64,000 bases of DNA from JAWLHU01 sp049325315 (GCA_049325315.1 JBMONB010000083.1:62001-126000); one strand, 5' to 3'; positions 8,199 through 18,433 are shown, counted from the first letter of the stretch. A program made the numbers and translations. The notes: a model not told the origin generated them from the letters alone.

Positions 8199-8963
8199 AT
8201 GAACTTCGAAGCAATCTTCAAGCGCTTCATCAACGACTGGCAGAAGTTCCTTATGATGGGCCTGGGCCCGCTGATCGTCAACTTTGCCGTTGGTGCGATC
8301 GGAACGGTCATCATGCTCGTGCTCGTCGGCCCCAGCATCTTCAACCTGATCCGGATGGACGCCATGGGAATGGCCCCCTCGTCCGGCAGCATGTTCGGCC
8401 TTATTGGATCCTTCGTCGGCGCCTTCGTGGTGATGATGCTGGTGGCCGTGGTCGCTTTCGGCCTCTCCACCGCCGGGCTGATGGGCTCTGTCGCCGGCTA
8501 CCGGCGGGGTGAGGAGGTCTCGATTGGCTCCTTCTGGGGGCACGCCACCCGCCACTACGGCAAGGTGATTCTGATCGGTCTTATCCTGGGCGTCATTATG
8601 ATGGTCAGCATGATCCTGATGATCATTCCGGTCCTCGGCTGGCTCGCCATGGCTGTCTGGGGGCCCACCGCTGCGGTGGTGCTTGGCCTCTACCCTGCCC
8701 ATCTGGCGGTGAACGCGGGCATGTCGGTGGGCGATTCAGTCGGCGCCGGCTTCAAGGTGCTGACCGCTCACTTCAAGGAGGCGCTGATCGGCGGCCTGAT
8801 CATGCTGGGCTTTGGCATCGCCCTCAGCATGATCGGCATGATCCCGCTGGTCGGGTGGATCGTGGGCATGCTCTTCGGGCAGCCGCTGATCACCTACTTC
8901 TTCGTGGAGCGGTTTGAGCTCGAAGTCCGGCCCAAGCTGCCCAACCTGCCTCCGGTGGTGTAA
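8199..8963 (+). CDS. Hypothetical polytopic membrane protein
   Basis: A 254-residue membrane protein with about five or six Gly/Met-rich hydrophobic segments. The N-terminal amphipathic stretch (NFEAIFKRFINDWQKF) and the short loop SVAGYRRGEEVSIGSFW between helix pairs resemble the DUF4013/DUF975-like group of glycerophosphodiester-phosphodiesterase-type membrane domains, but I make that link only tentatively. A textbook AAGGAGGTG site precedes the ATG. It ends at a strong bidirectional terminator. Confidence 0.6.
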   Translation: MNFEAIFKRFINDWQKFLMMGLGPLIVNFAVGAIGTVIMLVLVGPSIFNLIRMDAMGMAPSSGSMFGLIGSFVGAFVVMMLVAVVAFGLSTAGLMGSVAGYRRGEEVSIGSFWGHATRHYGKVILIGLILGVIMMVSMILMIIPVLGWLAMAVWGPTAAVVLGLYPAHLAVNAGMSVGDSVGAGFKVLTAHFKEALIGGLIMLGFGIALSMIGMIPLVGWIVGMLFGQPLITYFFVERFELEVRPKLPNLPPVV

Positions 8964-8987
8964 CGCACCTCCTGTTCAAGCTGAAAA

Positions 8988-9021
8988 GGCCTCCCCCGAT
9001 CAGCGGGGGAGGCCCATTTTT
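8988..9021. terminator. Bidirectional intrinsic terminator
   Basis: GGCCTCCCCC pairs perfectly with GGGGGAGGCC around a 7-base loop. The plus strand continues CATTTTTCTT and the minus strand continues TTTTCAG, so it ends both the membrane protein gene and the converging MATE gene. Confidence 0.9.
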
Positions 9022-9022
9022 C

Positions 9023-10423
9023 TTAGTCGCCCGCTATCTGGGGCGGTCCGACCGAATCGGGAGGCGAGGTGACAACCACCTTCCGCTTCCAGCGGCCGGT
9101 CAGGTAGTAGGCCCAGTGGAGCAGCATGCCCATCACCATAGAGATCAGAATGGCGGTCCAGATACCCGTGGGCCCCATGGAGCCCGCCATGAAGTAAGCC
9201 AGCGGCACCCGAATCCCCCACAGGGCCACCAGGGTGAGCACCATGGCCGCCATGGTATCGCCGGCGCCTCGCATCACCCCGCCGAGAATGAAGAGCACGG
9301 CGGTCGGAATGTAGCTCCAGCCCATGATCCGCAGGTAGCGGCTGCCCTCGGTCAGCACCCCTTCATCTTGGGTGAAGAGGACCATGAGGATCGTCGGATT
9401 CAGAACCGCCACTGCCGTAACCAGCCCGGTGATGGAGGCGGCGATCCCGATACCCCAGAGGACGGCGGCGGAGACCCGCTCCGACTTGCCGGCGCCCAGG
9501 TTCTGACCCACCACCGCCGAGATGGCGAGGCCCATCGACATCGAGGGGAGGAATGCGGCATGGTCTAGCCGCTGGGCGGCGCCAAAGGCGGCGACCACCT
9601 CGGGACCAAACTGGTTGATCAGGGCGGTGACCGTCACCATACCGAAGGAGACCATCACCTGCTGCGCGCCGGCTGGCAGGCCGATCTTGAAGATCCGCCG
9701 GGCCAGGTCCCAGTCGACCTGCCAGTAGGTCCGCTCCAGGCGGATCAGGTCGGTCCTTCGCAGAATCCACCGCACCAGCCAGATCGCACTGACCGACTGG
9801 CTGATGATCGTCGCCAGGGCGACCCCGCCCACGCCCATCTGGGGAATCGGGCCGACCCCGAGAATGAAGACGCCATCCAGCACGATATTGAGCGACGTGG
9901 AGACCGCCAGCGCCTTCAGTGGCGTCTGGGCGTCACCCAGACCACGGAGGATGGCGCTCAGCGTGTTGAACAGGAAGAGGCCCAGAATGCCTCCCATGAA
10001 GAGGCCCAGATAGCTGGCCGACTGGTCGATGATCTCCGGCGGGGTCGAGATCATCCGCAGCAGCGGATACCGGAGCACGACCCCGATCAGTCCCACCAGG
10101 GCGCCGCTGAAGCCCAGCAGGATCAGCGAGGTCCCGATGGTCTTGCGGACCATCACCTCATCGCCCGCCCCCCGGTACTGCGAGACCAGGGTGGTCGTCG
10201 CCATGGTCATGCCGAAGACCAGCGAGAGCAGGGCGAAGATGAGCGGCATCGAGACCGAGACAGCGCCCAGCGCTTCGGGACCGATCACCTGGCCCACCCA
10301 GATCGAGTCGACCACGTTATAGAGCATCTGCAGCAGGTTCCCGGCAAGCATCGGCAGCGTGAAGAAGAGAATATGCCGGGGGATGGAGCCCTGCGTAAAG
10401 TCACGTTGCGGCCCTCGCTTCAA
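9023..10423 (-). CDS. MATE-family efflux transporter
   Basis: A 466-residue multidrug/toxin extrusion antiporter with about twelve membrane segments arranged as two homologous halves; the first begins IPRHILFFTLPMLAGN and contains DSIWVGQVIG, the second contains LPAGAQQVMVSFG. MATE proteins export cationic compounds in exchange for Na+ or H+. The start is TTG at 10421-10423, with GGGAGGT about 9 bases upstream. The length is normal for the DinF/NorM-type MATE family. The substrate is unknown and no regulator is adjacent. Confidence 0.92.
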   Translation of the reverse strand: MKRGPQRDFTQGSIPRHILFFTLPMLAGNLLQMLYNVVDSIWVGQVIGPEALGAVSVSMPLIFALLSLVFGMTMATTTLVSQYRGAGDEVMVRKTIGTSLILLGFSGALVGLIGVVLRYPLLRMISTPPEIIDQSASYLGLFMGGILGLFLFNTLSAILRGLGDAQTPLKALAVSTSLNIVLDGVFILGVGPIPQMGVGGVALATIISQSVSAIWLVRWILRRTDLIRLERTYWQVDWDLARRIFKIGLPAGAQQVMVSFGMVTVTALINQFGPEVVAAFGAAQRLDHAAFLPSMSMGLAISAVVGQNLGAGKSERVSAAVLWGIGIAASITGLVTAVAVLNPTILMVLFTQDEGVLTEGSRYLRIMGWSYIPTAVLFILGGVMRGAGDTMAAMVLTLVALWGIRVPLAYFMAGSMGPTGIWTAILISMVMGMLLHWAYYLTGRWKRKVVVTSPPDSVGPPQIAGD

Positions 10424-10566
10424 AGGCAGGACCTCCCGGTAGGGTAATTACTTAGTGTCGTCAACTATCCTACCACAGAAGCAGGCTGAATGACTACAGA
10501 AAGAAGAACCAAGACTGGATTCCATCCATAGTGTGGAGTAGACAGAAGACCCGATGCCGGAGGATC

Positions 10567-11568
10567 ATGAACGACATGCGCAGATGGATCTCCTTGCTCC
10601 TGGCCGCCCTTCTGGTCACCGGCTGCTCGCCGGGCGGTTCGGGAGGTACAGATCACGAGCCCGAAGCGATCCGGCTGGGGTACATGGCCAACCTGACCCA
10701 TGCCCAGGGGGTGCTTGGGGTGGCGGACTCCACCTTCGAGCGCGCCACAGGGGTCAAGGTGGTGCCGCGCCTCTTTCCCGCGGGTCCCGCCGCCATACAG
10801 GCGCTCTTCGCCGGCGAGATCGACCTGCTCTACGTCGGCCCTGCTCCGGCGATCAACGGGTTCCTCCGCTCCGAGGGCGAGGCGCTCCGGGTGATTGCCG
10901 GGGCGGCGTCCGGCGGGGCGGTCTTCGTCGTCAGGGAGGGGATCGACCCCGCCGACCTTGCGGGGCGGCGGCTCGCCACACCTGGCCTGGCCAATACGCA
11001 GGACCTCGCCCTGCGCCACTACATCGAACAGCGTGGATGGCGTACCAGGGAGCGTGGCGGCGATGTCACCCTCTTTCCGATGGCCCCGGCCGAGATCTTC
11101 AGCCTTATATCTCGAGGCCAGCTCGACGGCGCCTGGGTCCCCGAGCCGTGGGGAAGCCGGCTGCTGGAGCAGCCGGGTGCGCAGCTGGTCTACGATGAGC
11201 GCGATCTCTGGCCCGACCGGACCTTCGCGACCACCCTGCTGGTGGTTCATCCCCGGTTTCTTGCAGCCCACCGGGAGCAGGTGCTCCGCTTTGTGGAGGC
11301 GCACCTGGCGATCACCCGGTGGATTCAGACCAACCCCGACGAGGCCCGTGGGCGGCTGCAAAGAGCGCTCGCTGACCTTCAGGGTCGGCCGCTGCCCGAC
11401 CGGTTGATCGCCGAGGCGTTCAGCCGGATCGACTTCCGCAGCGACCCCATGATTGCCTCGGTGGAGGAGCAGGTGCGGCGAGCCTACCGGTTGGGCCTCC
11501 TCGGCGCCCGCGAGCCGGATCTTTCCGGCCTTTTCGATCTCAGCCTGCTCCAGGAGGTGGCCCCATGA
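10567..11568 (+). CDS. ABC transporter substrate-binding lipoprotein (SsuA/TauA/NrtA type)
   Basis: A solute-binding lipoprotein of about 333 residues. After a basic start and hydrophobic stretch the lipobox LVTGC is followed by a Ser/Gly linker. The mature part has the NMT1/periplasmic-binding fold: IRLGYMANLTHAQG, GEIDLLYVGPAPAINGFL, FVVREGIDPADLAGRRLATPGLANTQD, and GAWVPEPWGSRL. This family captures sulfonates, nitrate, taurine, thiamine precursors or similar anions; the ligand is not determined. ATG 10567 is 3 bases after GGAGG and ATG 10576 is 12 bases after it, so either may be used. The stop overlaps the ATPase gene by 4 bases. Confidence 0.9.
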   Translation: MNDMRRWISLLLAALLVTGCSPGGSGGTDHEPEAIRLGYMANLTHAQGVLGVADSTFERATGVKVVPRLFPAGPAAIQALFAGEIDLLYVGPAPAINGFLRSEGEALRVIAGAASGGAVFVVREGIDPADLAGRRLATPGLANTQDLALRHYIEQRGWRTRERGGDVTLFPMAPAEIFSLISRGQLDGAWVPEPWGSRLLEQPGAQLVYDERDLWPDRTFATTLLVVHPRFLAAHREQVLRFVEAHLAITRWIQTNPDEARGRLQRALADLQGRPLPDRLIAEAFSRIDFRSDPMIASVEEQVRRAYRLGLLGAREPDLSGLFDLSLLQEVAP

Positions 11569-12374
11569 GATACCCGGCCTTACAGCCGGTTCAATACCAG
11601 CTCTCCCTTCAGTCGGTCTCCAAGCACTTTCAGACCCGCCAGGGAAAGCTCCACGTCCTGAACGGCGTTGACCTCGACGTGCGCAAGGGTGAGTTTCTCT
11701 GCCTGCTCGGCCCGTCGGGCTGTGGCAAATCAACCCTGTTCAACATCATCGCCGGCCTGGAGCCCCCTGACTCGGGCGAGCTGCTGGTGGAGGGGGAGCC
11801 CGTTTCCGGCCCCGGCCCCGACCGGGTGGTGGTCTTTCAAGACGGAGCGCTCTTCCCCTGGCTCACCGCCCTCGGCAACGTCGAATTCGGTCTCTCCATG
11901 CTGAACATCCCGGCGGCCGAGCGGCGCGAGCGGGCCATGGATGCGCTGGAGATGGTGCGGCTTGCCAGATTCGCCGACGCTTACATTCACGAACTCTCTG
12001 GCGGCATGCGCCAGCGAGTCGCCATCGCCCGGGCCGTCGCTATGCAGCCCAAGGTGCTCTTGATGGATGAGCCCTTTGCCGCCCTCGATGCCCAGACCCG
12101 AAACGTGATGCACGAGGAGCTGCAGCGCATCTGGGCCAAGACCGGCAAGACGATCATCTTCGTGACCCACAACGTGGCCGAGGCGATCCGCCTCGGAGAC
12201 CGGGTGGCGGTGCTCTCCTTCCGCCCCGGATCGATCAAGCGGGAGGTGGTGATCAGCCATCCCCGCCCCCGGAAGGCTGACGACCCCCGCCTGCTGGAGA
12301 TCCGCATGTTCCTGGTGCGGGACCTGAAGGCCGACGTACAGGCGGCGGTGGAGGAGGAGCTGTGCGATGGCTAA
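11565..12374 (+). CDS. ABC transporter ATP-binding protein (SsuB/TauB/NrtD type)
   Basis: A 269-residue ATPase that powers the importer encoded around it. Walker A is at about residues 49-57 (GPSGCGKST), the signature LSGGMRQR follows, Walker B is VLLMDEPFAALDA and the H-loop is IFVTHNVAEA. The FQDGALFPWLTALGNVEF Q-loop region is typical of sulfonate/taurine/nitrate importers. It begins with ATGA overlapping the binding-protein stop and ends 8 bases inside the permease gene, so the three are translationally coupled. Confidence 0.93.
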   Translation: MRYPALQPVQYQLSLQSVSKHFQTRQGKLHVLNGVDLDVRKGEFLCLLGPSGCGKSTLFNIIAGLEPPDSGELLVEGEPVSGPGPDRVVVFQDGALFPWLTALGNVEFGLSMLNIPAAERRERAMDALEMVRLARFADAYIHELSGGMRQRVAIARAVAMQPKVLLMDEPFAALDAQTRNVMHEELQRIWAKTGKTIIFVTHNVAEAIRLGDRVAVLSFRPGSIKREVVISHPRPRKADDPRLLEIRMFLVRDLKADVQAAVEEELCDG

Positions 12375-13355
12375 GGGGCGCGCCCAACTGCTCTCCGTGG
12401 CGCTCCTGCTCCTGTTGTGGCAGGTGATCGCCTGGCTCCGGCTCTGGCCTCCCTACCTGTTCCCCGCCCCCCTCGATGTCGCGGCCACCCTCTGGCGGCT
12501 GACCGCTTCCGACGAGCTGCCCGTCGCCATCTTGCACACCGTCAAGCGCATTGGCCTGGGCTTTGCAGTCTCAGCCGCCGCCGGCGGCCTCCTGGGCCTG
12601 ACCATGGCCCGCTCCCGCCGCCTCTCTGAGCTGGCCGGCCCCGCCGTGCAGGGGCTGCAGGCGATGCCCTCCATCTGCTGGTTCCCGCTGGCCGTCCTCT
12701 GGATCGGCTGGAACGAGGGCGCCCTGCTCTTCGTCACCATCGCCGGCGCGCTGTTCGCCATTGCCGCCGCCACAGAGGCGGGCATACGGAATATCCCGCC
12801 CACCTACCTGCGGGCGGCTGCCACCATGGGGGCCAGGGGCTGGCGCCTCTACAGCCGGGTGGTGATCCCGGCGGCGCTCCCCTCGCTGCTCACCGGCCTG
12901 CGCCTGGGCTGGTCCTTCGCCTGGCGCTCGCTCATGGCGGCGGAGCTGCTCTTCCTCAACCTGGGCCTGGGCCACCTCCTGGGCATGGGCCGCGACCTGG
13001 GCGACGCCGCCCAGGTCATGGCGGTGATCCTGGTGATNNNNNNNNNNNNNNNNNNNNNNNNNNNNNNNNNNNNNNNNNNNNNNNNNNNNNNNNNNNNNNN
13101 NNNNNNNNNNNNNNNNNNNNNNNNNNNNNNNNNNNNNGGTCCTTCGCCTGGCGCTCGCTCATGGCGGCGGAGCTGCTCTTCCTCAACCTGGGCCTGGGCC
13201 ACCTCCTGGGCATGGGCCGCGACCTGGGCGACGCCGCCCAGGTCATGGCGGTGATCCTGGTGATCCTGGTGGTGGGGGTCCTGGTCGACCGGTTCCTCTT
13301 CGCCCGGGCCGAGCGGGCGCTCCGCCGGCGTTGGGGCTTCGAAGCCGCTGCGTAG
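12367..13355 (+). CDS. ABC transporter permease (SsuC/TauC type), interrupted by an assembly gap
   Basis: The membrane subunit of the SsuABC-like importer: an N-terminal helix, then the BPD_transp_1 domain with about five more helices and the EAA-type loop around RAAATMGARGWRLYSRVVIPAALPSLLTGL. As given, 100 Ns at 13038-13137 interrupt it. The 127 bases before the gap (12911-13037) recur after it (13138-13264), so the two contig ends overlap and the real gene is continuous. Removing the Ns and one copy leaves 762 bases, exactly 254 codons in frame, giving a normal 253-residue permease that ends at the TAG at 13353-13355. Confidence 0.88.
12911..13264 (+). repeat. 127-bp duplicated contig end around the N gap
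   Basis: Bases 12911-13037 and 13138-13264 have the same sequence by direct reading, starting GGTCCTTCGCCTGG and ending GTGATCCTGGTGAT. They abut the 100-N run on each side. This is the pattern left when overlapping contigs are scaffolded without merging, not a biological repeat. Confidence 0.9.
13038..13137. other. Assembly gap (100 Ns)
   Basis: Exactly 100 Ns, the usual placeholder for a gap of unknown length. The flanking duplication suggests the true gap is negative, an overlap of 127 bases. Confidence 0.97.
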
Positions 13356-13363
13356 CTGCTGCC

Positions 13364-13400
13364 GACTGCCGCCCTGTGATGGGGCGGTAGTCGGGTCTTT
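13364..13400 (+). terminator. Intrinsic terminator after the ABC importer operon
   Basis: GACTGCCGCCC pairs with GGGCGGTAGTC (one G-U) and is followed by GGGTCTTTGTTTT. It ends the three-gene importer transcript. Confidence 0.85.
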
Positions 13401-13447
13401 GTTTTGCCGCGGATTCCCCAGAAAATAGCGGTCGGGTCGGTGTATTG

Positions 13448-13641
13448 GCCGCGGATTACGCGGATTACGCGGATTTCCGGACATAACGCGGATTACCTGG
13501 CTACTCCTGCGGGGGCCTACTTAGACAAATATATGTAAATGATAATGGATCCCCCTGTCCATTCGTGGCGATGGCCCTCACAGGAGTCACCCGGTAATCC
13601 GCGTCTGTATGAAAATCGGCGTAATCCGCGTAATCCGCGGC
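13448..13641. mobile_element. 194-bp gene-less element with GCGGATT inverted ends
   Basis: The left end (13448-13497) and right end (13593-13641) are inverted copies of each other: GCCGCGGATT, two more ACGCGGATT units, an 8-9 base variable piece and a final ACGCGGATTACC. The 95-base interior holds no gene. The same ends bound the GxxExxY gene at 53256-53750, so this looks like a deleted, non-autonomous copy. Both copies are preceded by TATTG. A further single-ended fragment, TTTTGCCGCGGATT, sits just upstream at 13403-13416. The rest of the 376-base intergenic region holds only the importer terminator and the leader of the kinase gene. Confidence 0.65.
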
Positions 13642-15307
13642 TAATTATACGACCCAACTAAAAGTGCTACTTATGGGCTATACCATGGGCCTCTCCTCCA
13701 CGGTACGCTGTTACCTAAGGGGGTACTACCCATGTGGCGTCCGGCCATTTTGCAGAAGGCGGAGGCGGCCCTGCTCGACGAGAAGGCGGCCAAGCTCCGC
13801 GGGATCGCCCAGGTGCTCGATGACCTCCTGGGCGACTCCTTTGACGTGCACCTCCCCGAGGGTGCCGCCGGTGACCGGTTCACCGCCTTGTCCGCCGCGC
13901 TCCGGCCCCTGACCGACCGCCTGGCCGCCGCCTTTGAAGGGGTGGGGCTGGGCTACTACTGCGCGCCCCTGGACCGGATCGTCGCCTACGCCCCCAGCGA
14001 GAAGCTGGGCTACCTGGTGGGCGTCACGCCCCCGCCCGACCACATCGGCCGCATCGCCATGGAGCGCCGGTCGGTGCGCATTGCCATCGGCTCCATGGTC
14101 CGGGGCGACGCCATGAACTGCATGCATCCCCTGATTCGCGGCGACCGGGTGATCGGCTTCGCCTTCGCCAACGAGTCGGTGGAGGATATCTACCGCCAGA
14201 TCCAGTCGGGCACCGCCCGGAGCGGCCAGGGAATCGAGCTCCCCACCGCCCTGGGCCTCTCCAGCCTGGCGCTCTTTGCCGGCACCTCGGGCCTCTCGGC
14301 CGAGGCGATTCGCACCCAGTTGGCCGCGGCGGTCGAGCGGGGTCTGGTGGCGCAGGGAGACGCCCTGCCCCTGATGCACGGCCTCCGCCAGGTGGAGCAG
14401 TACGTGCGGCTCTTCCTGGACAACCTGGGCGCCGGGCTGGTGATCGCCGATGGCGAGGGGCGGGTCCAGTACCGCAACACCGCCGGGGCCGCCCTCAGCC
14501 CCGACCCCAACGAGGGGATCGACCTGCAGACCGCAGGGCTGCCCGGCTACCGGCTCTACCTCTTCGAGAACGCCGGCGAAGAGCGCGGGGAGGGCTACTT
14601 CGAGCGGGCCGAGCGGCTGGCGCTGGCCGGGGAGTTGGCCACCGCCATCGCCCACGAGATTCGCAACCCGCTCACCGTGGTGGCGGGCTCGATTCAGCTG
14701 ATCCCCGACCGGGTGGATGACCCCGAGTTCCTCCGCTCGCTCTCCCGCATCGCCGGGCAGGAGCTGAGCCGGGTCAACCGGATCGTCCAGGGGCTGCTGG
14801 GCTTCGCCCGCTACTCCGAGCCCGAGCGGTCGCTCCTGGACCTGAACGACCTGATCGGCCAGGCGGTGGAGTTCCTCGGCTGGTACGCCCGCAAGCGGGG
14901 CGTCACCGTGGTCACCGACCTGGCCCCCGGGGCGCTCAAGGTCTTCGGCGACGGCGAGCACCTGAAGCAGGCGCTCCTCAACCTGATGATGAACGGGATT
15001 CAGGCCATGGAAGATGGTGGCGGCACCCTCACCATCCGCACCGACCACCCGCCGGGGAGCCGCTCGGTCCGCATCTTCGTGCAGGACCAGGGCGTGGGCA
15101 TTCCCCGGGAGGCGCTGGACAAGGTCTGGGAGGTCTTCTACTCCTCGAAGCCCGGCGGCACAGGGTTGGGCCTGCCGGTGGTCCAGCGGATCATCGACGC
15201 CCACCGCGGCTATATCGAGGTCGATTCCACCCCGGGGGCCGGCACCTGCTTCACCGTTCTCCTGCCCGTCGCCAATCGTCACAACCTGGAGGGAGAGGGG
15301 GATCCCC

Positions 15308-16639
<1,332 letters not shown>

Positions 16640-16657
16640 GGGTTAGCCCCTGTGAGG

Positions 16658-16906
16658 CGATCCTGTTCTGGCCTCTCTAGGGGCACGCCTCCTGCGGACC
16701 ACCCATCGCTCCCGGTTCGTCGCGAAGGGACGGTACGGCTCCGTGGGTCCGCCATCGGCCGGAACCGCGGTATAGCACGGCCCTTTTAGGGGCGCACCGC
16801 CGGCCGCTGGCTCTCCTCCCGTAGGCCTACCGTCCCTAAGCTCCTTCACCAACGTCGCTTCATGGGTGGCCCGCATCCGGCTTCCTCGGGCGCCAGAACA
16901 GGATCG
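16658..16906. repeat. 249-bp imperfect inverted repeat with three paired blocks
   Basis: Three blocks recur in reverse order and opposite sense. CGATCCTGTTCTGGC (16658-16672) pairs perfectly with 16892-16906. GCGGACCACCCAT (16694-16706) pairs with 16862-16874 with one mismatch. AGGGACGGTA (16726-16735) pairs perfectly with 16828-16837. An inner CGGCCGG/CCGGCCG pair lies near the centre. The arms would form a long interrupted hairpin or cruciform between the atoC stop and the atoD enhancer region. No open frame of note crosses it. It could be a structured non-coding RNA, the 3' end of the atoC transcript or a miniature palindromic element. Confidence 0.7.
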
Positions 16907-16927
16907 GGTCTGGCCCGCCTGGCTGCT

Positions 16928-16972
16928 GGGTGCGAAACCTCCTTCGCACCCTACTGCGCACCTTTCTTCGCG
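16928..16972 (+). promoter_or_regulatory. Tandem dyad sites, probable AtoC enhancer (UAS)
   Basis: GGGTGCGAA-ACCTCC-TTCGCACCC at 16928-16951 is a perfect 9-bp dyad. A second, weaker copy TGCGCA-CCTTTC-TTCGCG lies at 16955-16972 with the same 6-base spacer. Their centres are 24 bases apart and the pair sits about 60-105 bases upstream of the -24 element, the usual place for an enhancer-binding protein. Assignment to the neighbouring regulator is inference. Confidence 0.6.
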
Positions 16973-17033
16973 GTCTGGGCGTTTTTGGGGCTGAGAGGGG
17001 CGGGTTCCCGAGCTTTTGCGGCACCTGGGTGGG

Positions 17034-17049
17034 TTGGCACGAACCTTGC
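17034..17049 (+). promoter_or_regulatory. Sigma-54 (-24/-12) promoter of atoDABE
   Basis: TTGGCAC-GAACC-TTGC matches the sigma-54 consensus TGGCAC-N5-TTGC without error, with the GG and GC dinucleotides at the required spacing. Transcription should start near 17061, about 40 bases before the atoD start codon. It fits the GAFTGA-containing activator just upstream. Confidence 0.85.
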
Positions 17050-17104
17050 GATACTCTTTCGTGCGGCACTCATCTCACCCAGTCTCTGGAATAGGAGGCA
17101 GCCC

Positions 17105-17752
17105 ATGAACAAGGTGACGAGTCTGGAGCAGGCCATGAGCTTGATTCATGATGGCATGACGATCATGGTTGGCGGCTTTATGACCGTGGGAACACCGGAA
17201 CTCTTTATGGACGCCCTGGTCGAGAAGGGCGTGAAGGATTTGACCATCATCTGCAACGATGCCGGCGTGCCTGGCAAGGGTGTGGCGAAGCTGATCGCTA
17301 CCCGCCAGGTCAAGAAGCTGATCGCCTCGCACATCGGCCTGAACCCCGAGGCGGGACGGCTCATGAACACCGGCGAGATGGCGGTCGAACTGATCCCGCA
17401 GGGCACCCTGGCGGAGCGGATCCGCAGCGCCGGGGCGGGGCTCGGGGGCTTCCTTACCCCAACGGGCGTCGGCACCGTGGTGGAGGAGGGGAAGCAGAAG
17501 CTCGAGATCGACGGGCGCACCTACCTGCTGGAGCTTCCGTTGAAGGCCGATCTGGCCCTGGTCTTCGCCCACAAGGCCGACACCATGGGCAACCTCGTCT
17601 ACCGGCGCTCCATTCGCAACTTCAACCCGCCCATGGCCATGGCGGCGACGACCACCATCGCCCTGGTGCGCGAGGTGGTGGGGGCCGGCGAGATCGACCC
17701 CGATCTGATCCACACCCCCGGGCCGCTGGTCGACTACGTCGTTTCGCTCTAA
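17105..17752 (+). CDS. atoD: Acetoacetate/butyrate CoA-transferase, subunit alpha
   Basis: A 215-residue subunit of a 3-oxoacid CoA-transferase (EC 2.8.3.8/2.8.3.9 type), which moves CoA from an acyl-CoA to acetoacetate or a short fatty acid. It follows E. coli AtoD closely in recalled sequence: DGMTIMVGGFM, KLIASHIGLNPE, GAGLGGFLTPTGVGT, EEGKQ and the RNFNPPMA segment. The active-site glutamate is in the beta subunit encoded next. Start ATG 17105 follows AGGAGG by 7 bases; the frame is open further upstream through the promoter but that part is not coding. First gene of the sigma-54-controlled operon. Confidence 0.95.
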   Translation: MNKVTSLEQAMSLIHDGMTIMVGGFMTVGTPELFMDALVEKGVKDLTIICNDAGVPGKGVAKLIATRQVKKLIASHIGLNPEAGRLMNTGEMAVELIPQGTLAERIRSAGAGLGGFLTPTGVGTVVEEGKQKLEIDGRTYLLELPLKADLALVFAHKADTMGNLVYRRSIRNFNPPMAMAATTTIALVREVVGAGEIDPDLIHTPGPLVDYVVSL

Positions 17753-17767
17753 GGAGGTGCCATCAAT

Positions 17768-18433
17768 ATGGACAGCAAGGCGCGCCGTGAACTGATCGTC
17801 AAGCGCATCGCCCGCGACTTCAAAGATGGCGACCTGGTCAACCTCGGCATCGGCATGCCCACCCAGATCGCCTACCACATCCGGGAAGGGGTTCAGGTCC
17901 TCCTCCAGTCGGAGAACGGCTTTGTGGGCCTCACCTCCGCCCCGTCGGACCCGGCCCTGATCGACCCCGACCTGGTCAACGCCGGCGGCGCCCCGGTGGG
18001 GCTCGTGCCGGGCGGCGCCTTCTTTGACTCCTGCACCTCCTTCGCCCTGATCCGCGGTGGGCATGTGGATGCCACCGTGCTCGGCACCCTCGAGGTCGAC
18101 CAGTACGGCAACATCGCCAACTGGATGATCCCCGGCAAGATGGTGCCCGGCATGGGCGGCGCCATGGACCTGCTGGTGGGCGCCAAGAAGGTCTACGTCG
18201 CCACCGACCACGTCACCAAAGATGGCGCCCCAAAGCTGCTGGAGCGCTGCACCCTGCCGCTCACCGCCGTCGGCGCTGTCGACGTGGTGGTGACCGAGAT
18301 GGGCTACTTTGAGATCACCCCCGACGGCTTCCTGCTCAAGGAGATCGCCCCCGGCGTCACCGTCGAGGAGGTCAAGGCGGCCACCGCCGGCAACCTGATC
18401 ATCGCCCCGGACCTCAAGGAGATGACCGCGTAG
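17768..18433 (+). CDS. atoA: Acetoacetate/butyrate CoA-transferase, subunit beta
   Basis: The 221-residue partner of AtoD. The catalytic glutamate that forms the CoA thioester is Glu49 in LLQSENGFVGL. Further family blocks are NLGIGMPTQIA, DLVNAGGAPVG, SFALIRGGHVDATVLG and the long glycine-rich NWMIPGKMVPGMGGAMDL. The length matches E. coli AtoA. A textbook AAGGAGGTG site precedes it and only 15 bases separate it from atoD. Confidence 0.96.
   Translation: MDSKARRELIVKRIARDFKDGDLVNLGIGMPTQIAYHIREGVQVLLQSENGFVGLTSAPSDPALIDPDLVNAGGAPVGLVPGGAFFDSCTSFALIRGGHVDATVLGTLEVDQYGNIANWMIPGKMVPGMGGAMDLLVGAKKVYVATDHVTKDGAPKLLERCTLPLTAVGAVDVVVTEMGYFEITPDGFLLKEIAPGVTVEEVKAATAGNLIIAPDLKEMTA

Noticed and set aside
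12911..13264. Permease repeat considered as a genuine tandem duplication
   Set aside because: The copies abut a 100-N placeholder and collapsing them restores a single intact gene in frame.
16862..16880. GGGTGGCCCGCA considered as a T-box riboswitch antiterminator
   Set aside because: It is one arm of the larger inverted repeat, lacks the TGGNACCGCG core and no aminoacyl or amino-acid gene follows.
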